Shown one piece after another: positions 36,403 through 45,271 of a DNA stretch of 64,000 nucleotides. The DNA is taken from the NCBI RefSeq assembly GCF_044810985.1, contig NZ_CP085242.1, positions 186,001-250,000 of the forward strand, read 5' to 3'. The position numbers and the translations under genes were made by a program. The first letter of the stretch is position 1, and each line of letters opens with the position of its first letter. The notes under the pieces are model-generated. The model made no database searches, was not told the DNA's origin, and saw nothing but the letters and a program-made list of their open reading frames with translations. This stretch comes from Marinospirillum sp031581385 (lineage in GTDB: Bacteria > Pseudomonadota > Gammaproteobacteria > Pseudomonadales > Halomonadaceae).

Positions 36403-37869
36403 ATGTCATCCGCACTGAATTCACTGACGTTTAGCAACCGTTACGGGCAACTGCCTGAGCATTTTTATCAGCGCAAGTCACCGCAATCCCTGAAAAAGCC
36501 AGCCACCCTGGTTGCCCTGAACCCGGAGGTGGCAAGCCTGCTGGGAATAAATCCCTGTGAGCTGGATGAGGAACAACTGACCAACTGGATGACAGGCCAC
36601 CTGCAACTCCGGGGCAGTGAGCCACTGGCCATGAAATACGCAGGTCATCAATTCGGCTATTACAACCCGGATCTGGGTGATGGACGCGGCCTGCTCTTGG
36701 GTGAAATCACCAACCCGCAGGGTCAGCACTGGGAAGTGCATCTCAAGGGGGCCGGGCAGACGGCTTTTTCCCGTTTTGGTGATGGCCGTGCCGTGTTGCG
36801 CTCCAGTATCCGTGAGTTTCTGGGCAGTGAAGCCCTGCACTACCTGGGCATTCCCACAACACGGGCCCTGGCGGTGTGCGTGACCGGTGAAGCCATTCGC
36901 CGTGAACAGTTGGAGCCGGGAGCGACTCTTCTGCGTATCACCCCCAGCCATTTGCGTTTTGGGCATTTTGAGCATTTTTATTACCAACAGGATCAACAGG
37001 GCCTGGAAACACTGTTGAAATTTACCCTGGACAACCTTTACCCCCACCTTCTGGATCACCCCGATCCGGCACTGGCCCTGTTTGATGAAGTGCAGGAGCG
37101 TACCGCTTCTCTGGTGGCTCTATGGCAGGCTTACGGTTTTTGTCATGGTGTCCTGAATACCGATAACATGTCTCTTCTGGGGGAAACGCTGGATTACGGC
37201 CCTTTTGCCTTTCTGGACTTTTATCAACCCGGCTATATCGGTAATCACAGTGATGATCAGGGGCGCTATGCTTTTGACCGTCAGCCACAAATTGTGCACT
37301 GGAATCTGGCCTGCTTTGCCCAGGCCTTGTCCGGGTTGACTGCGGCCGAGGGCTTGAAAGCCAGTTTGAATCGCTTTCCGGAATTATTTCAAAAGCAGTA
37401 TCGACAATCACTGGCAACACGCCTGGGCGTGAATCCGGTTACTGACTGGCCCCTGTTGCAGGATTTTCTGAGGTTGTGTGAGAACAGCCGCGTTGACTGG
37501 ACGCGTTTGTTGCGTCTGCTGGCTGAAGGTCAGCTGCAGGCCGCCGAAACCTTGCTGAAAGCCGGTGGCCCGGGTGTTACAGCGCAGCAGGTGGAAGCCT
37601 GGATGAGTTCCTGGCAAAACCAAGTGGACACTTACTTTGCGAGTCCCCAGCAGCGTTGCCGGGAGCTGGAAGCCGTCAATCCCTGCGTGTTGCCACGCAC
37701 TCACTTGCTTCAGCAGGCCATCACGGCAGCAGAAGAGGGTGATTTCAGTGAAGTGAAGCGGTTACTGGCCGTGTTTCGTCATCCCTTTACCCCGGATGGC
37801 AAGCAACCGGGCGATCTGGAATCCCCTCCTGCCCATCAGCAGTGCCTGCCCTTGTCCTGTTCTTCCTGA
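36403..37869 (+). CDS. selO: Protein adenylyltransferase SelO (YdiU)
   Basis: 488 residues from the ATG at 36403 (GGGAGAAG site upstream; a longer reading adds six residues with no site). Pseudokinase motifs: KGAGQTAFSRFGDGRAVLRSS near 115, HGVLNTDNMSLLGETLDYGPFAFLD near 247-270. The C terminus ends in Cys-Ser-Ser, the place where animal SELENOO has Sec-Ser-Ser. The enzyme transfers AMP to Ser/Thr/Tyr of proteins and takes part in redox stress responses. Confidence 0.96.
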   Translation: MSSALNSLTFSNRYGQLPEHFYQRKSPQSLKKPATLVALNPEVASLLGINPCELDEEQLTNWMTGHLQLRGSEPLAMKYAGHQFGYYNPDLGDGRGLLLGEITNPQGQHWEVHLKGAGQTAFSRFGDGRAVLRSSIREFLGSEALHYLGIPTTRALAVCVTGEAIRREQLEPGATLLRITPSHLRFGHFEHFYYQQDQQGLETLLKFTLDNLYPHLLDHPDPALALFDEVQERTASLVALWQAYGFCHGVLNTDNMSLLGETLDYGPFAFLDFYQPGYIGNHSDDQGRYAFDRQPQIVHWNLACFAQALSGLTAAEGLKASLNRFPELFQKQYRQSLATRLGVNPVTDWPLLQDFLRLCENSRVDWTRLLRLLAEGQLQAAETLLKAGGPGVTAQQVEAWMSSWQNQVDTYFASPQQRCRELEAVNPCVLPRTHLLQQAITAAEEGDFSEVKRLLAVFRHPFTPDGKQPGDLESPPAHQQCLPLSCSS

Positions 37870-37890
37870 ACCCTTGTTGCAGCTCTTTAC

Positions 37891-37917
37891 TTGCAAAGCT
37901 GTCAAATACGTTACAAT
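37891..37917 (+). promoter_or_regulatory. Possible gpsA promoter
   Basis: TTGCAA (37891-37896) and TACAAT (37912-37917) with a short 15-base spacer, 49 bases before the gpsA ATG. Confidence 0.45.
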
Positions 37918-37965
37918 AGAAGATGGTCATTAATTTATTGAACTCTATCTATTGTAAGGCATTCC

Positions 37966-39033
37966 ATGACAGCAGGTTTAACGGTTGCAGTAATTGGTGG
38001 TGGCAGCTTTGGTACGGCCTTGACCTCGATTATTGCGGGTAATGGATATCCAACACGCCTGTGGGTTCGAAACCCTCAACTGGCTGCAGAAATTAACCAG
38101 AAGCATTGCAACTCCAAGTACATGCCGGATTTACAGTTGCCTGCCTGTGTGAAGGCAACCAGCTCGCTGGAAGAGGCACTGGCCGAGGCGGAACTGGTAT
38201 TTCTGGCGATTCCCAGCAAAGGCTTTGCTCAGGTACTGGAGCAGGCCAAACCTTTTTTGAAGCCTGAGCAGATTCTGGTCAGTACAACCAAGGGCTTTGA
38301 AGAAAAAGGCTTTAAATTGATGAGTCAGCTGATGGCCGAAATTACCGGCTTTCAGCACCTGGGTGTACTCTCCGGCCCCAACCTGGCCAGTGAGCTGGCG
38401 CAAAAACAGCTGACAGGTACGGTGATTGCGAGTGCCGATGATCTGACCCGAGCCAGAGTGCAACAGGTTCTGGGCAATGATTTTTTCCGGGTTTACGCGA
38501 ACACGGATATTTATGGCGCCGAACTGGGCGGAGCCCTGAAAAATATTTATGCCATTGCAGCCGGTATGGCGGCCTCCCTGGGGATGGGTGAAAACACCCG
38601 CAGCATGTTGATGACCCGTGCCCTGGCTGAAATGAGCCGCTTTGCTGTCAGCCTGGGAGCCAACCCCATGACCTTTCTGGGCCTGGCCGGGGTTGGTGAC
38701 CTGATCGTAACCTGCTCTTCGCCTTTGTCTCGCAACTATCGTGTGGGCCAGGCTCTTGGGGAAGGTAAAAGCCTCACCGAAGTGGTAGAGTCTCTGGGTC
38801 AGGTGGCTGAAGGGGTGAACACTGTACGCCTGGTCAAGGCCCAGGCTGATGCTCTGGGTATCTATATGCCCCTGGTTCAGGCTCTTTATCTGGTGCTGTT
38901 TGAAAACCACAACCCGAGGGAAGTGGCCGGTTCCATGATGGGCAATGAGCAGAGTACGGATGTTGAATTTGTCTTGCCACGTGATGAAGTGCTTAAATCG
39001 GCACAGAAAGTCACGCGTATTTCCACTCAATAG
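37966..39033 (+). CDS. gpsA: Glycerol-3-phosphate dehydrogenase [NAD(P)+]
   Basis: 355 residues. Rossmann motif VIGGGSFGTALTSII at residue 9, LSGPNLASELAQ near 136, the catalytic Lys in ELGGALKNIYAIAAG near 190, and the NTRSMLMTRALAEM segment. It makes sn-glycerol-3-phosphate from dihydroxyacetone phosphate for phospholipid synthesis. Followed after 12 bases by a DUF4389 gene. Confidence 0.97.
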   Translation: MTAGLTVAVIGGGSFGTALTSIIAGNGYPTRLWVRNPQLAAEINQKHCNSKYMPDLQLPACVKATSSLEEALAEAELVFLAIPSKGFAQVLEQAKPFLKPEQILVSTTKGFEEKGFKLMSQLMAEITGFQHLGVLSGPNLASELAQKQLTGTVIASADDLTRARVQQVLGNDFFRVYANTDIYGAELGGALKNIYAIAAGMAASLGMGENTRSMLMTRALAEMSRFAVSLGANPMTFLGLAGVGDLIVTCSSPLSRNYRVGQALGEGKSLTEVVESLGQVAEGVNTVRLVKAQADALGIYMPLVQALYLVLFENHNPREVAGSMMGNEQSTDVEFVLPRDEVLKSAQKVTRISTQ

Positions 39034-39045
39034 GGAGACTGAAGC

Positions 39046-39381
39046 ATGGCCACACCGCCGGATTCGTTCAAAGAAAAACTGAAGGATGAAAACTACTGGC
39101 TTCGTTTGCCTTTTATGTTGCTATTCTTTCTGGCCTGGAAATTAACCGAGCTGATCATTATTGGTGTTGTTCTGGTGCAGGTGGTGTTTCGCCTGGTCAC
39201 GGGTAAACCCCAGGAGCAATTGCTAGCTCTGGGTTCCCAGCTCAGTCTTTATGCCTATCAGATTTTTCGTTACCTGACCTTCAACAGCAACAACAAACCC
39301 TTTCCTTTTGCTGACTGGCCAGCCAGTGAAGGTGTGGATACTGATCCCTACCAATCCGAGGCAAATCGCCATGTGGAATGA
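39046..39381 (+). CDS. DUF4389 membrane protein
   Basis: 111 residues. One long hydrophobic segment (about 22-50: LPFMLLFFLAWKLTELIIIG), then LSLYAYQIFRYLTFNSNNKPFPFADWP, which is the conserved DUF4389 ending. Function unknown. It sits between gpsA and an esterase gene, overlapping the latter by 11 bases, so the three are probably one operon. Confidence 0.85.
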   Translation: MATPPDSFKEKLKDENYWLRLPFMLLFFLAWKLTELIIIGVVLVQVVFRLVTGKPQEQLLALGSQLSLYAYQIFRYLTFNSNNKPFPFADWPASEGVDTDPYQSEANRHVE

Positions 39382-40276
39382 AATGCTCTGGCCACTGGCA
39401 GCCATGCAACAGGGGGTTGATCTGGTCAATCGCCAGGTTCTGGCCAGCCAGTGTCGCCTGCTGCGTGACTATCTCAACGAACTCAACGCCAACAGCCGGG
39501 TGCCACATGATGTGGAGCGTCTGGAATTGGAGATCGGGGGTCGTAATGCCGAGTTGCTGAGTTTGAAAGACAGCCATACCCAGCGTTACCTTCTGTATTT
39601 GCATGGCGGTGGTTTTGCACTGGGCTCTTTGGATACCCATCGTGAACTGGCGATTGCTTTTGCGCGCCATGCTGACGCCAAGGTGTTGGTCGTGGACTAT
39701 CGCCTGGCTCCGGATTACCCCTGGCCCAGCGGCCTGGAAGATGCTCTGGCTGCTTATGAGTGGTTGCTTGAACAGGGTGTCGATGCCACGCGCATGACCC
39801 TGGCGGGTGATTCAGCGGGAGGCGGGTTGGCCATCGCCCTGATGCAAAAGCTCAAGCAGGAACAGAAACACCAGCCGGCGGCCTGTATTCTGCTTTCACC
39901 CTGGGTGGATCTGACCTGTTCGAGTCCATCCATGGACATGAACTCGGCGACCGACCCCTTGTTGAACAAGGTTCAGCTGCGTGCTTTTGCAGAAATATAT
40001 GCCAACAAGAAACCCCTGGATAGCCCGGATATTTCCCCTTTACTGGGTGATCTCTCCGGTCTGGCTCCCTTGTCGGTTCAAGTCAGTCTGCAGGAGATAC
40101 TGCTGGATGATGCCCGGCGTCTGGTCAGAGGTGTGCAGGATGCCGGTGGTTCCGCTGAAATCAAGGAAATGGCCTGGATGCCACATGTCTGGCAACTGCT
40201 CTACCGTTATCTGCCCCAGGCCGCCTCCAGTGTGCGTCAGGCGGCGCGGTTTTTGAAAGTACACAGCCAGAGCTGA
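39371..40276 (+). CDS. Alpha/beta hydrolase, hormone-sensitive-lipase family esterase
   Basis: 301 residues from the ATG at 39371, which overlaps the end of the DUF4389 gene; a longer reading starts inside that gene and was dropped. The oxyanion motif YLHGGGFALGS is near residue 77, the nucleophile elbow LAGDSAGGGLA near 145, the Asp in the LLDDARRL region near 250 and the His in MPHVWQ near 275. Likely a short-chain carboxylesterase. Confidence 0.9.
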   Translation: MWNEMLWPLAAMQQGVDLVNRQVLASQCRLLRDYLNELNANSRVPHDVERLELEIGGRNAELLSLKDSHTQRYLLYLHGGGFALGSLDTHRELAIAFARHADAKVLVVDYRLAPDYPWPSGLEDALAAYEWLLEQGVDATRMTLAGDSAGGGLAIALMQKLKQEQKHQPAACILLSPWVDLTCSSPSMDMNSATDPLLNKVQLRAFAEIYANKKPLDSPDISPLLGDLSGLAPLSVQVSLQEILLDDARRLVRGVQDAGGSAEIKEMAWMPHVWQLLYRYLPQAASSVRQAARFLKVHSQS

Positions 40277-40291
40277 GAAACAGCCATTAGG

Positions 40292-41083
40292 CTAATCCCT
40301 GGTTGTGATGGCTTGCAACAGGGTATGCCGGGTCGCTTCGGGGTTTTCCAGTGGGAACATATGCCCACCCGGCACCTGGTAGCAGGCAAAGCCCATCTTA
40401 CGCATTTTTCTTTCTCTGTTGACCGTGACCAGGTCACTTTCCCTGCCTCGGATCAAACTGACGGGGACCTGGAGTTTTTTATGGCTACCGGTAAGATGGT
40501 CGGCCAGATTGCGAAAAATAGCGACTTCAATTCTGGGTTGAAAGCGTAGCCGCACACCCTGTTGAGGGTCTGCTTCGGTACCGGCCTCCACATAATCGGC
40601 CAAAGCCTGAGGGTGAAAACGATGGAAGAGCTTTTTGCTTTGGAAATACTCTCTGGCTGCTTCCTTGTCGGGCCAGGTGCTGCGTCGACCCCGGGTGATG
40701 CCCGCCGGAGTGACCCGGTCAATAAAGCCCAGACGTTTGGCGAGTTTTAAACCCAGGCTATCCAACCCGGTCATCAGAGGGGGGTCGAGCAGAATCAGTT
40801 GCTGAAATCTTGCCGGGGCCTGCAGAGCGGCCAGATAGGTGACGACACCACCCAGAGAATGGCCGACACCGATAACCGGTTCCTGACCGCAGTGGTCATC
40901 CAGGTGTTCCAGCAATTCACTGGCCAGGCTCTGCCAGTTGTGACCCACCGGATAACCTGGGTGATGACCCAGGCGATCCAGGCTGACAACCCGGTAGCTG
41001 GCTTCCAGTGGCTTGAAAAGACTGCGATAACTGCCGCCTGGAAAGCCATTTGCCGGTGCAAAGTGGATAAGAGGTTGGCTCAT
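40292..41083 (-). CDS. Alpha/beta hydrolase
   Basis: 263 residues. FAPANGFPGGSYRSL at the start (oxyanion loop), nucleophile elbow GVGHSLGGVVTYLA near 90, DPPLMTG following, catalytic Asp probably in LIRGRESDLV and His in VPGGHMFPLENPEAT near the C terminus. All triad members are present, so it should be active; the substrate is unknown. Transcribed towards the esterase gene, convergent. Confidence 0.87.
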   Translation of the reverse strand: MSQPLIHFAPANGFPGGSYRSLFKPLEASYRVVSLDRLGHHPGYPVGHNWQSLASELLEHLDDHCGQEPVIGVGHSLGGVVTYLAALQAPARFQQLILLDPPLMTGLDSLGLKLAKRLGFIDRVTPAGITRGRRSTWPDKEAAREYFQSKKLFHRFHPQALADYVEAGTEADPQQGVRLRFQPRIEVAIFRNLADHLTGSHKKLQVPVSLIRGRESDLVTVNRERKMRKMGFACYQVPGGHMFPLENPEATRHTLLQAITTRD

Positions 41084-41224
41084 AAGGCATCCTTAGTCAT
41101 AATTTCAAATATATTTATACGCTCGTTTTAAATAATTGCAAGGCTTCCAAGACAGTTAAAATCCGTTATTCTAGACGACTGGGTCTAATCTGGACCCGAC
41201 GACCCATTCACAGGAGACTCGCCA

Positions 41225-41332
41225 ATGGCTTCCCAAGATCCCAAGCAATCAGACCCCAACAAGGGGCTGCGCAATCTGCTTTTTATTCTCATTGCCGTTG
41301 CCGGTATTATCTACGGGCTGGCTAGCTTCTGA
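41225..41332 (+). CDS. 35-residue single-span membrane peptide
   Basis: A small gene with a strong AGGAGA ribosome site nine bases before ATG. The peptide begins MASQDPKQSDPNKG, a polar head, followed by one hydrophobic helix (about 16-33, LRNLLFILIAVAGIIYGL) and a stop that overlaps the ATG of the AEC transporter gene (TGATG). I do not recognise a family. Site, composition and coupling argue that it is real; it may be a small partner or a translational coupler for the transporter. Confidence 0.7.
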   Translation: MASQDPKQSDPNKGLRNLLFILIAVAGIIYGLASF

Positions 41333-42276
41333 TGCTTCCAGAGACACTTGCTTTCACTCTGGAAGTGACCGCCCCGGTTTTCCTGCTGGTCTTTCTGGGG
41401 CTGTTTTTTGCCCGAATTGGCTGGATCAATGATGAGTTCAACCGGGTCGCATCGCGCCTGGTGTTTAATGTCACCCTGCCGCTGCTGGTTTTTCTCAGTC
41501 TGGTGAAAACCGATCTGGACAAGGTTTTTGTCCCTGAGTTGCTGGGCTATGTTGCTCTTGTCACCCTGCTGGCTTTTATCTGGCTGGTCTGGCGGGCTAA
41601 AAGACTGGAAGACCCCGCCGATAGAGGTGTGTTTGTTCAGGGTGCTTTTCGGGGCAACCTGGGTATTGTGGGGCTGGCGCTGGCCGGTAATCAATACGGT
41701 GAAGCCGGTGTGGCATTGGCCTCGATTCTGCTGGCCTTGTTGATTGTTCAGTACAATCTTTTGTCGGTGGTGGCTCTTAGCCTCTGGCGTCATGCCGGAG
41801 GCATCAACTGGCCGCGCATGGGGCTGGATGTACTGCGTAACCCTCTGATCATTGCTGTTTTTCTGGCCATTCCCTTTTCCTTGCTGGACTGGCCCCTGCC
41901 GGAAGCGGGGATGAGAACTGCGGAGTATCTGGCCAGTATGACCCTGCCTCTGGCTTTGTTGTGCATCGGGGCGGCGCTGGACCTTCGTGCCCTGCGCAAA
42001 ACCAGTCGCACGGCCTTGTCTTCAACGGTCTATAAACTGGTGCTCCTGCCGGTGCCCATGGTGCTGGGTGCCTGGTTGCTCGGCTATGAGGGCCTCACTC
42101 TGGGTGTGCTCTTTCTTGTTTTCAGCAGCCCGACAGCCGCCGCCAGTTATGTGATGGCCCGAGCCATGGGTGGCAACGCTGTACTGGCGGCTAATATTGT
42201 TGCTTTGACAACCCTTCTGAGCACCCTGAGCATCAGTCTGGGTGTGTTTATATTGCGTTTCATCGGTTTGAGTTAG
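41332..42276 (+). CDS. AEC-family (auxin efflux carrier-like) transporter
   Basis: 314 residues, about ten membrane helices, starting MLPETLAFTLEVTAPVFLLVFLG. The family pattern of two five-helix halves is visible, with GNLGIVGLALAGNQYGEAG near residue 107 and SSPTAAASYVMARAMGGNAVLAA near 265. It exports or exchanges small organic anions or amino acids across the inner membrane; the substrate cannot be read from sequence. Confidence 0.9.
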   Translation: MLPETLAFTLEVTAPVFLLVFLGLFFARIGWINDEFNRVASRLVFNVTLPLLVFLSLVKTDLDKVFVPELLGYVALVTLLAFIWLVWRAKRLEDPADRGVFVQGAFRGNLGIVGLALAGNQYGEAGVALASILLALLIVQYNLLSVVALSLWRHAGGINWPRMGLDVLRNPLIIAVFLAIPFSLLDWPLPEAGMRTAEYLASMTLPLALLCIGAALDLRALRKTSRTALSSTVYKLVLLPVPMVLGAWLLGYEGLTLGVLFLVFSSPTAAASYVMARAMGGNAVLAANIVALTTLLSTLSISLGVFILRFIGLS

Positions 42277-42285
42277 GATTTTTAC

Positions 42286-43248
42286 ATGCTTGATCAACAG
42301 CAACAAAAGCTGACCCCGGTTCCTGAAGGTGCAACGTCTCTGGTTCTGGATTTACCCCATCTGCAGATGGCGGCTCTGGCCTGGGGTGACCCTGATGCGC
42401 GGCCTCTGATGGCCCTGCATGGCTGGCTGGATAATGCCATGACCTTTGTTCATCTGGCACCCGAACTGGCCCGGGCGGGTTATTACGTGGTGGCACCGGA
42501 TTTTGCCGGGCATGGCTTTTCTGACTGGCGTCCTGCCGGTCAGCCTTATTTACTGATGGAAAACTGCTTTGATGTCCAGGCCGCTGCTCTGGCTCTGGGC
42601 TGGTCGCGATTCACCCTGGTGGGCCACTCCATGGGTGCCGGGGTGGCATCCTTGCTGGCCGGAGCCCATCCGGATGCCATAGACAAGCTGGTGATGCTGG
42701 ATGGTCTGGGCACCCTGACCACGCCCGATGAGGAAGCCGCGTCCCAGTTGGGGCGGGCACTGGGTCGCTGGATAGGCCATCAGCAAAAACGCCAGGAACA
42801 ACTGGATGCCACTTTTCCGCCCTTGCCGGGCAAGGCCTATTCCTCTATTCGTGAAGCAGCAGAAGCCCGCATGAAAGGGGTGGGGGCGGTTGACCTGGGG
42901 GCCGCACTGCAATTATGCCAGCGAGCACTCAAGCGCGTGGATGCAGAACATCAGGCCGGAGGCTGGTACTGGCAGAGTGATTCACGTTTGCGCCACCCGT
43001 CACCCTGGCGTTTGACCGAGGCCCAGAATCAGGCCTTTGTGCGTGCCATCAAGGCCCCGGCACTGCTGGTTGAAGCTGAAAGCGGCTTGTTGATTGAGCG
43101 CCCGGAAATTGAAGAGCGTTTCCAACTGCTTGCTCGGGGACAAAAAAGGGTACTGGCAGGCGGGCATCATCTGCACCTGGAAGAAGCAACTGCAGCCAAA
43201 ACCGCATCCGTGGTTATTGAATTTCTCCTGGCTGAACCACATGAATAA
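42286..43248 (+). CDS. Alpha/beta hydrolase
   Basis: 320 residues. ALHGWLDNAMTFVHLA near residue 45 (HG oxyanion loop), nucleophile elbow LVGHSMGAGVASLLAG near 110, and catalytic His in LAGGHHLHLEEA near 290. Similar to serine hydrolases of the MEST/lipase-like group. Nine bases after the AEC gene and overlapping or touching the patatin gene, so part of the same transcript. Confidence 0.9.
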   Translation: MLDQQQQKLTPVPEGATSLVLDLPHLQMAALAWGDPDARPLMALHGWLDNAMTFVHLAPELARAGYYVVAPDFAGHGFSDWRPAGQPYLLMENCFDVQAAALALGWSRFTLVGHSMGAGVASLLAGAHPDAIDKLVMLDGLGTLTTPDEEAASQLGRALGRWIGHQQKRQEQLDATFPPLPGKAYSSIREAAEARMKGVGAVDLGAALQLCQRALKRVDAEHQAGGWYWQSDSRLRHPSPWRLTEAQNQAFVRAIKAPALLVEAESGLLIERPEIEERFQLLARGQKRVLAGGHHLHLEEATAAKTASVVIEFLLAEPHE

Positions 43249-43282
43249 GTTACAGAACAGCAAGAAGGGTAAAGAAGTAGCA

Positions 43283-44275
43283 ATGCAAAGAGGTCACAAC
43301 AAGCGCGTGGCGCTGGTTTTGGGTTCTGGCGGAGCCAGAGGTTATGCTCATATCGGAGTCATTGAGGAGCTGGAAGCCAGAGGTTATGAAATTGTGGGGA
43401 TTTCCGGTTGCTCCATGGGGGCGCTGGTGGGTGGTCTGTATGCTGCCGGCAAGCTTCGGGAATATCAGGAGTGGGTGACCGGGCTGGATTATTTTGATCT
43501 TCTGCGCCTGGTGGATGTCACCTGGAGCCCCATGGGGGCCATCAAGGGCGAAAAAATCATGCAGGTGATTGCCCAGATGCTGGCTGGCAAAAAGATTGAA
43601 GATTTGCCCATTCCCTACACCTCCGTGGCAACCGATCTGACCAAACAGAAAGAAGTCTGGTTTCAGCAGGGGCCTCTGGAGGAAGCCATACGTGCCTCAA
43701 TAGCCGTACCCGGCGTGATTACTCCGGTTCAACACCGGGGACGCACCCTGGTGGATGGCGGGCTTTTGAATCCTCTGCCCATCACTCCGGTGGTGGCTTA
43801 TCATGCCGACCTGATTGTGGCCGTCAATGTAACGGCCCAGAACTCGCGTGCCACCCTGCAGGAGTTGATGCCGGACTGGCAGGCCAAGGGTGATGCCGAT
43901 CGCGACCCCACAGCCGTCGGGGAGTGGATGAATCGGGTTAAGGGTCGTGCCGGTCAGCTGCTGGGGCGATTGAATTTCTGGGAGGATGAAAGCCAGGAAT
44001 CAGCTGATGAGCGCCAGGCTTCGGACACTCGCTGGGGCAAGCTGGATGTGATTCTGCAATCCTTTGAAATCACCCAGTCGGCCTTGAGTCAGTACAAGGT
44101 GGCTGGTTACCCACCCGATGTCTTGATGGAAGTACCCAGAACGGCCTGTGGTGGTTATGAATTTCACAAGGCCACGCAGCTGATCGAGCTGGGCAGACGG
44201 ATTGCCCGGGAGAAGCTTGGTGCCTGGGAAGAGACAACCCCCGTCAGGGAAGGAGACCTTGATGATCTCGGCTGA
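43283..44275 (+). CDS. Patatin-like phospholipase (RssA type)
   Basis: 330 residues from the ATG at 43283; another ATG at 43241 overlaps the previous stop and adds 14 residues. The glycine-rich oxyanion motif GSGGARGYAHIG is at the start, the nucleophile GCSMGALVGG (G-x-S-x-G) near residue 38, and the Asp of the dyad in VDGGLLNPLPI near 155. It should be a soluble acyl hydrolase. Its end overlaps azlC by 14 bases. Confidence 0.92.
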   Translation: MQRGHNKRVALVLGSGGARGYAHIGVIEELEARGYEIVGISGCSMGALVGGLYAAGKLREYQEWVTGLDYFDLLRLVDVTWSPMGAIKGEKIMQVIAQMLAGKKIEDLPIPYTSVATDLTKQKEVWFQQGPLEEAIRASIAVPGVITPVQHRGRTLVDGGLLNPLPITPVVAYHADLIVAVNVTAQNSRATLQELMPDWQAKGDADRDPTAVGEWMNRVKGRAGQLLGRLNFWEDESQESADERQASDTRWGKLDVILQSFEITQSALSQYKVAGYPPDVLMEVPRTACGGYEFHKATQLIELGRRIAREKLGAWEETTPVREGDLDDLG

Positions 44276-44963
44276 AACGCGGCTGGATCTTAATGGCACC
44301 TGGCAGGGGTTCAAGCGACTCTTGCCCCTGTCGATGTTTGTGGTGGCTTTTGGCATTGCCTTTGGCCTGGCTGCTGCCCAGACGGGCCTGTCAAAAACCG
44401 AAGCCCTGTTGATGAGCGCTTTTGTGTTTGCCGGTGCCTCTCAGTTCGCGGCTCTGGAACTCTGGCAGGTTGAGATTCCGCTGCTGGCTATCATCATAAC
44501 CACCTTTGCCATCAATGCCCGCCATCTGCTGATGGGGGCCTCCCTTTATCCCTGGTTGCGGGAAATTTCTCCGGGTAAGCGCTATGGCATTCTGACCCTG
44601 ATCAGTGATGCCAACTGGGCTATTTCGGCTCAGGAGTATGCACGCGGTGAGCGTAATCTGGGGCTGCTTTTTGGCGGCGGGCTGGCACTCTGGCTGACCT
44701 GGGTTGCGGGCACCTGGCTGGGTCTGGTACTGACCCAGGGAATTCCTGACCCGGAAGCTCTGGGGCTGGACATGGTGCTGGGCTGCTTTTTATTGACCAT
44801 GGCTCTGGGTGGCAAAAAGAACCTGCGCAACCTGGTGATCTGGTCGGTGGCTGGCGGTGTCTCCATTCTGGCACTTTATCTTTTGCCACCCAACAGTCAT
44901 GTGGTTGCCGGTGCCCTGGCAGGTGGGCTGGTGGGTGCCTTCTGGCTGGAGGAAGCGCCATGA
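44262..44963 (+). CDS. azlC: AzlC-family branched-chain amino acid exporter, large subunit
   Basis: 233 residues from the ATG at 44262, preceded by AAGGAGA. Membrane protein with the AzlC signature SAFVFAGASQFAALELW near residue 45 and TTFAINARHLLMGASLYP near 80. With AzlD it exports branched-chain or related amino acids. Overlaps azlD by 4 bases. Confidence 0.93.
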   Translation: MISAETRLDLNGTWQGFKRLLPLSMFVVAFGIAFGLAAAQTGLSKTEALLMSAFVFAGASQFAALELWQVEIPLLAIIITTFAINARHLLMGASLYPWLREISPGKRYGILTLISDANWAISAQEYARGERNLGLLFGGGLALWLTWVAGTWLGLVLTQGIPDPEALGLDMVLGCFLLTMALGGKKNLRNLVIWSVAGGVSILALYLLPPNSHVVAGALAGGLVGAFWLEEAP

Positions 44964-45271
44964 CTCTGGAGCCCACTCTGGCAGGCAGCCTGTTGGTGAT
45001 TGCCGTGATGACCCTGGTCACTTTGGTGACCCGTTACGGCGGTGTCTTTCTGATGTCCTTTGTGCCCATCAACCGGCGGGTGGAAGGCTTCATCAATGGC
45101 ATGTCCGGTTCGGTTCTGATTGCCCTGATTCTACCCATGGCCGTGGAAGGCGATATGGCGGCGCGTTTGTCTCTTTTGAGCACACTGCTGGTCTTTCTGG
45201 TTTTGCGAAAACCGCTGCCTGCGATTGCTGTGGGCATCAGTATGGCAGCGGCCTGGCGCTATTTCTTTTGA
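44960..45271 (+). CDS. azlD: AzlD-family transporter small subunit
   Basis: 103 residues, three or four membrane helices; LVTRYGGVFLM and PINRRVEGFINGMSGSVLIALILP are typical AzlD. ATGA overlap with azlC. Its last 13 bases overlap the end of the diguanylate cyclase gene on the other strand. Confidence 0.93.
   Translation: MTLEPTLAGSLLVIAVMTLVTLVTRYGGVFLMSFVPINRRVEGFINGMSGSVLIALILPMAVEGDMAARLSLLSTLLVFLVLRKPLPAIAVGISMAAAWRYFF

Noticed and set aside
38131..39030. 299-codon open frame antisense to gpsA
   Set aside because: Shadow of gpsA.
43094..43282. Longer start of the patatin gene inside the upstream hydrolase gene
   Set aside because: The extra residues are a shadow of the hydrolase frame; the homologous start is at the GSGGARG region a few residues after 43283.
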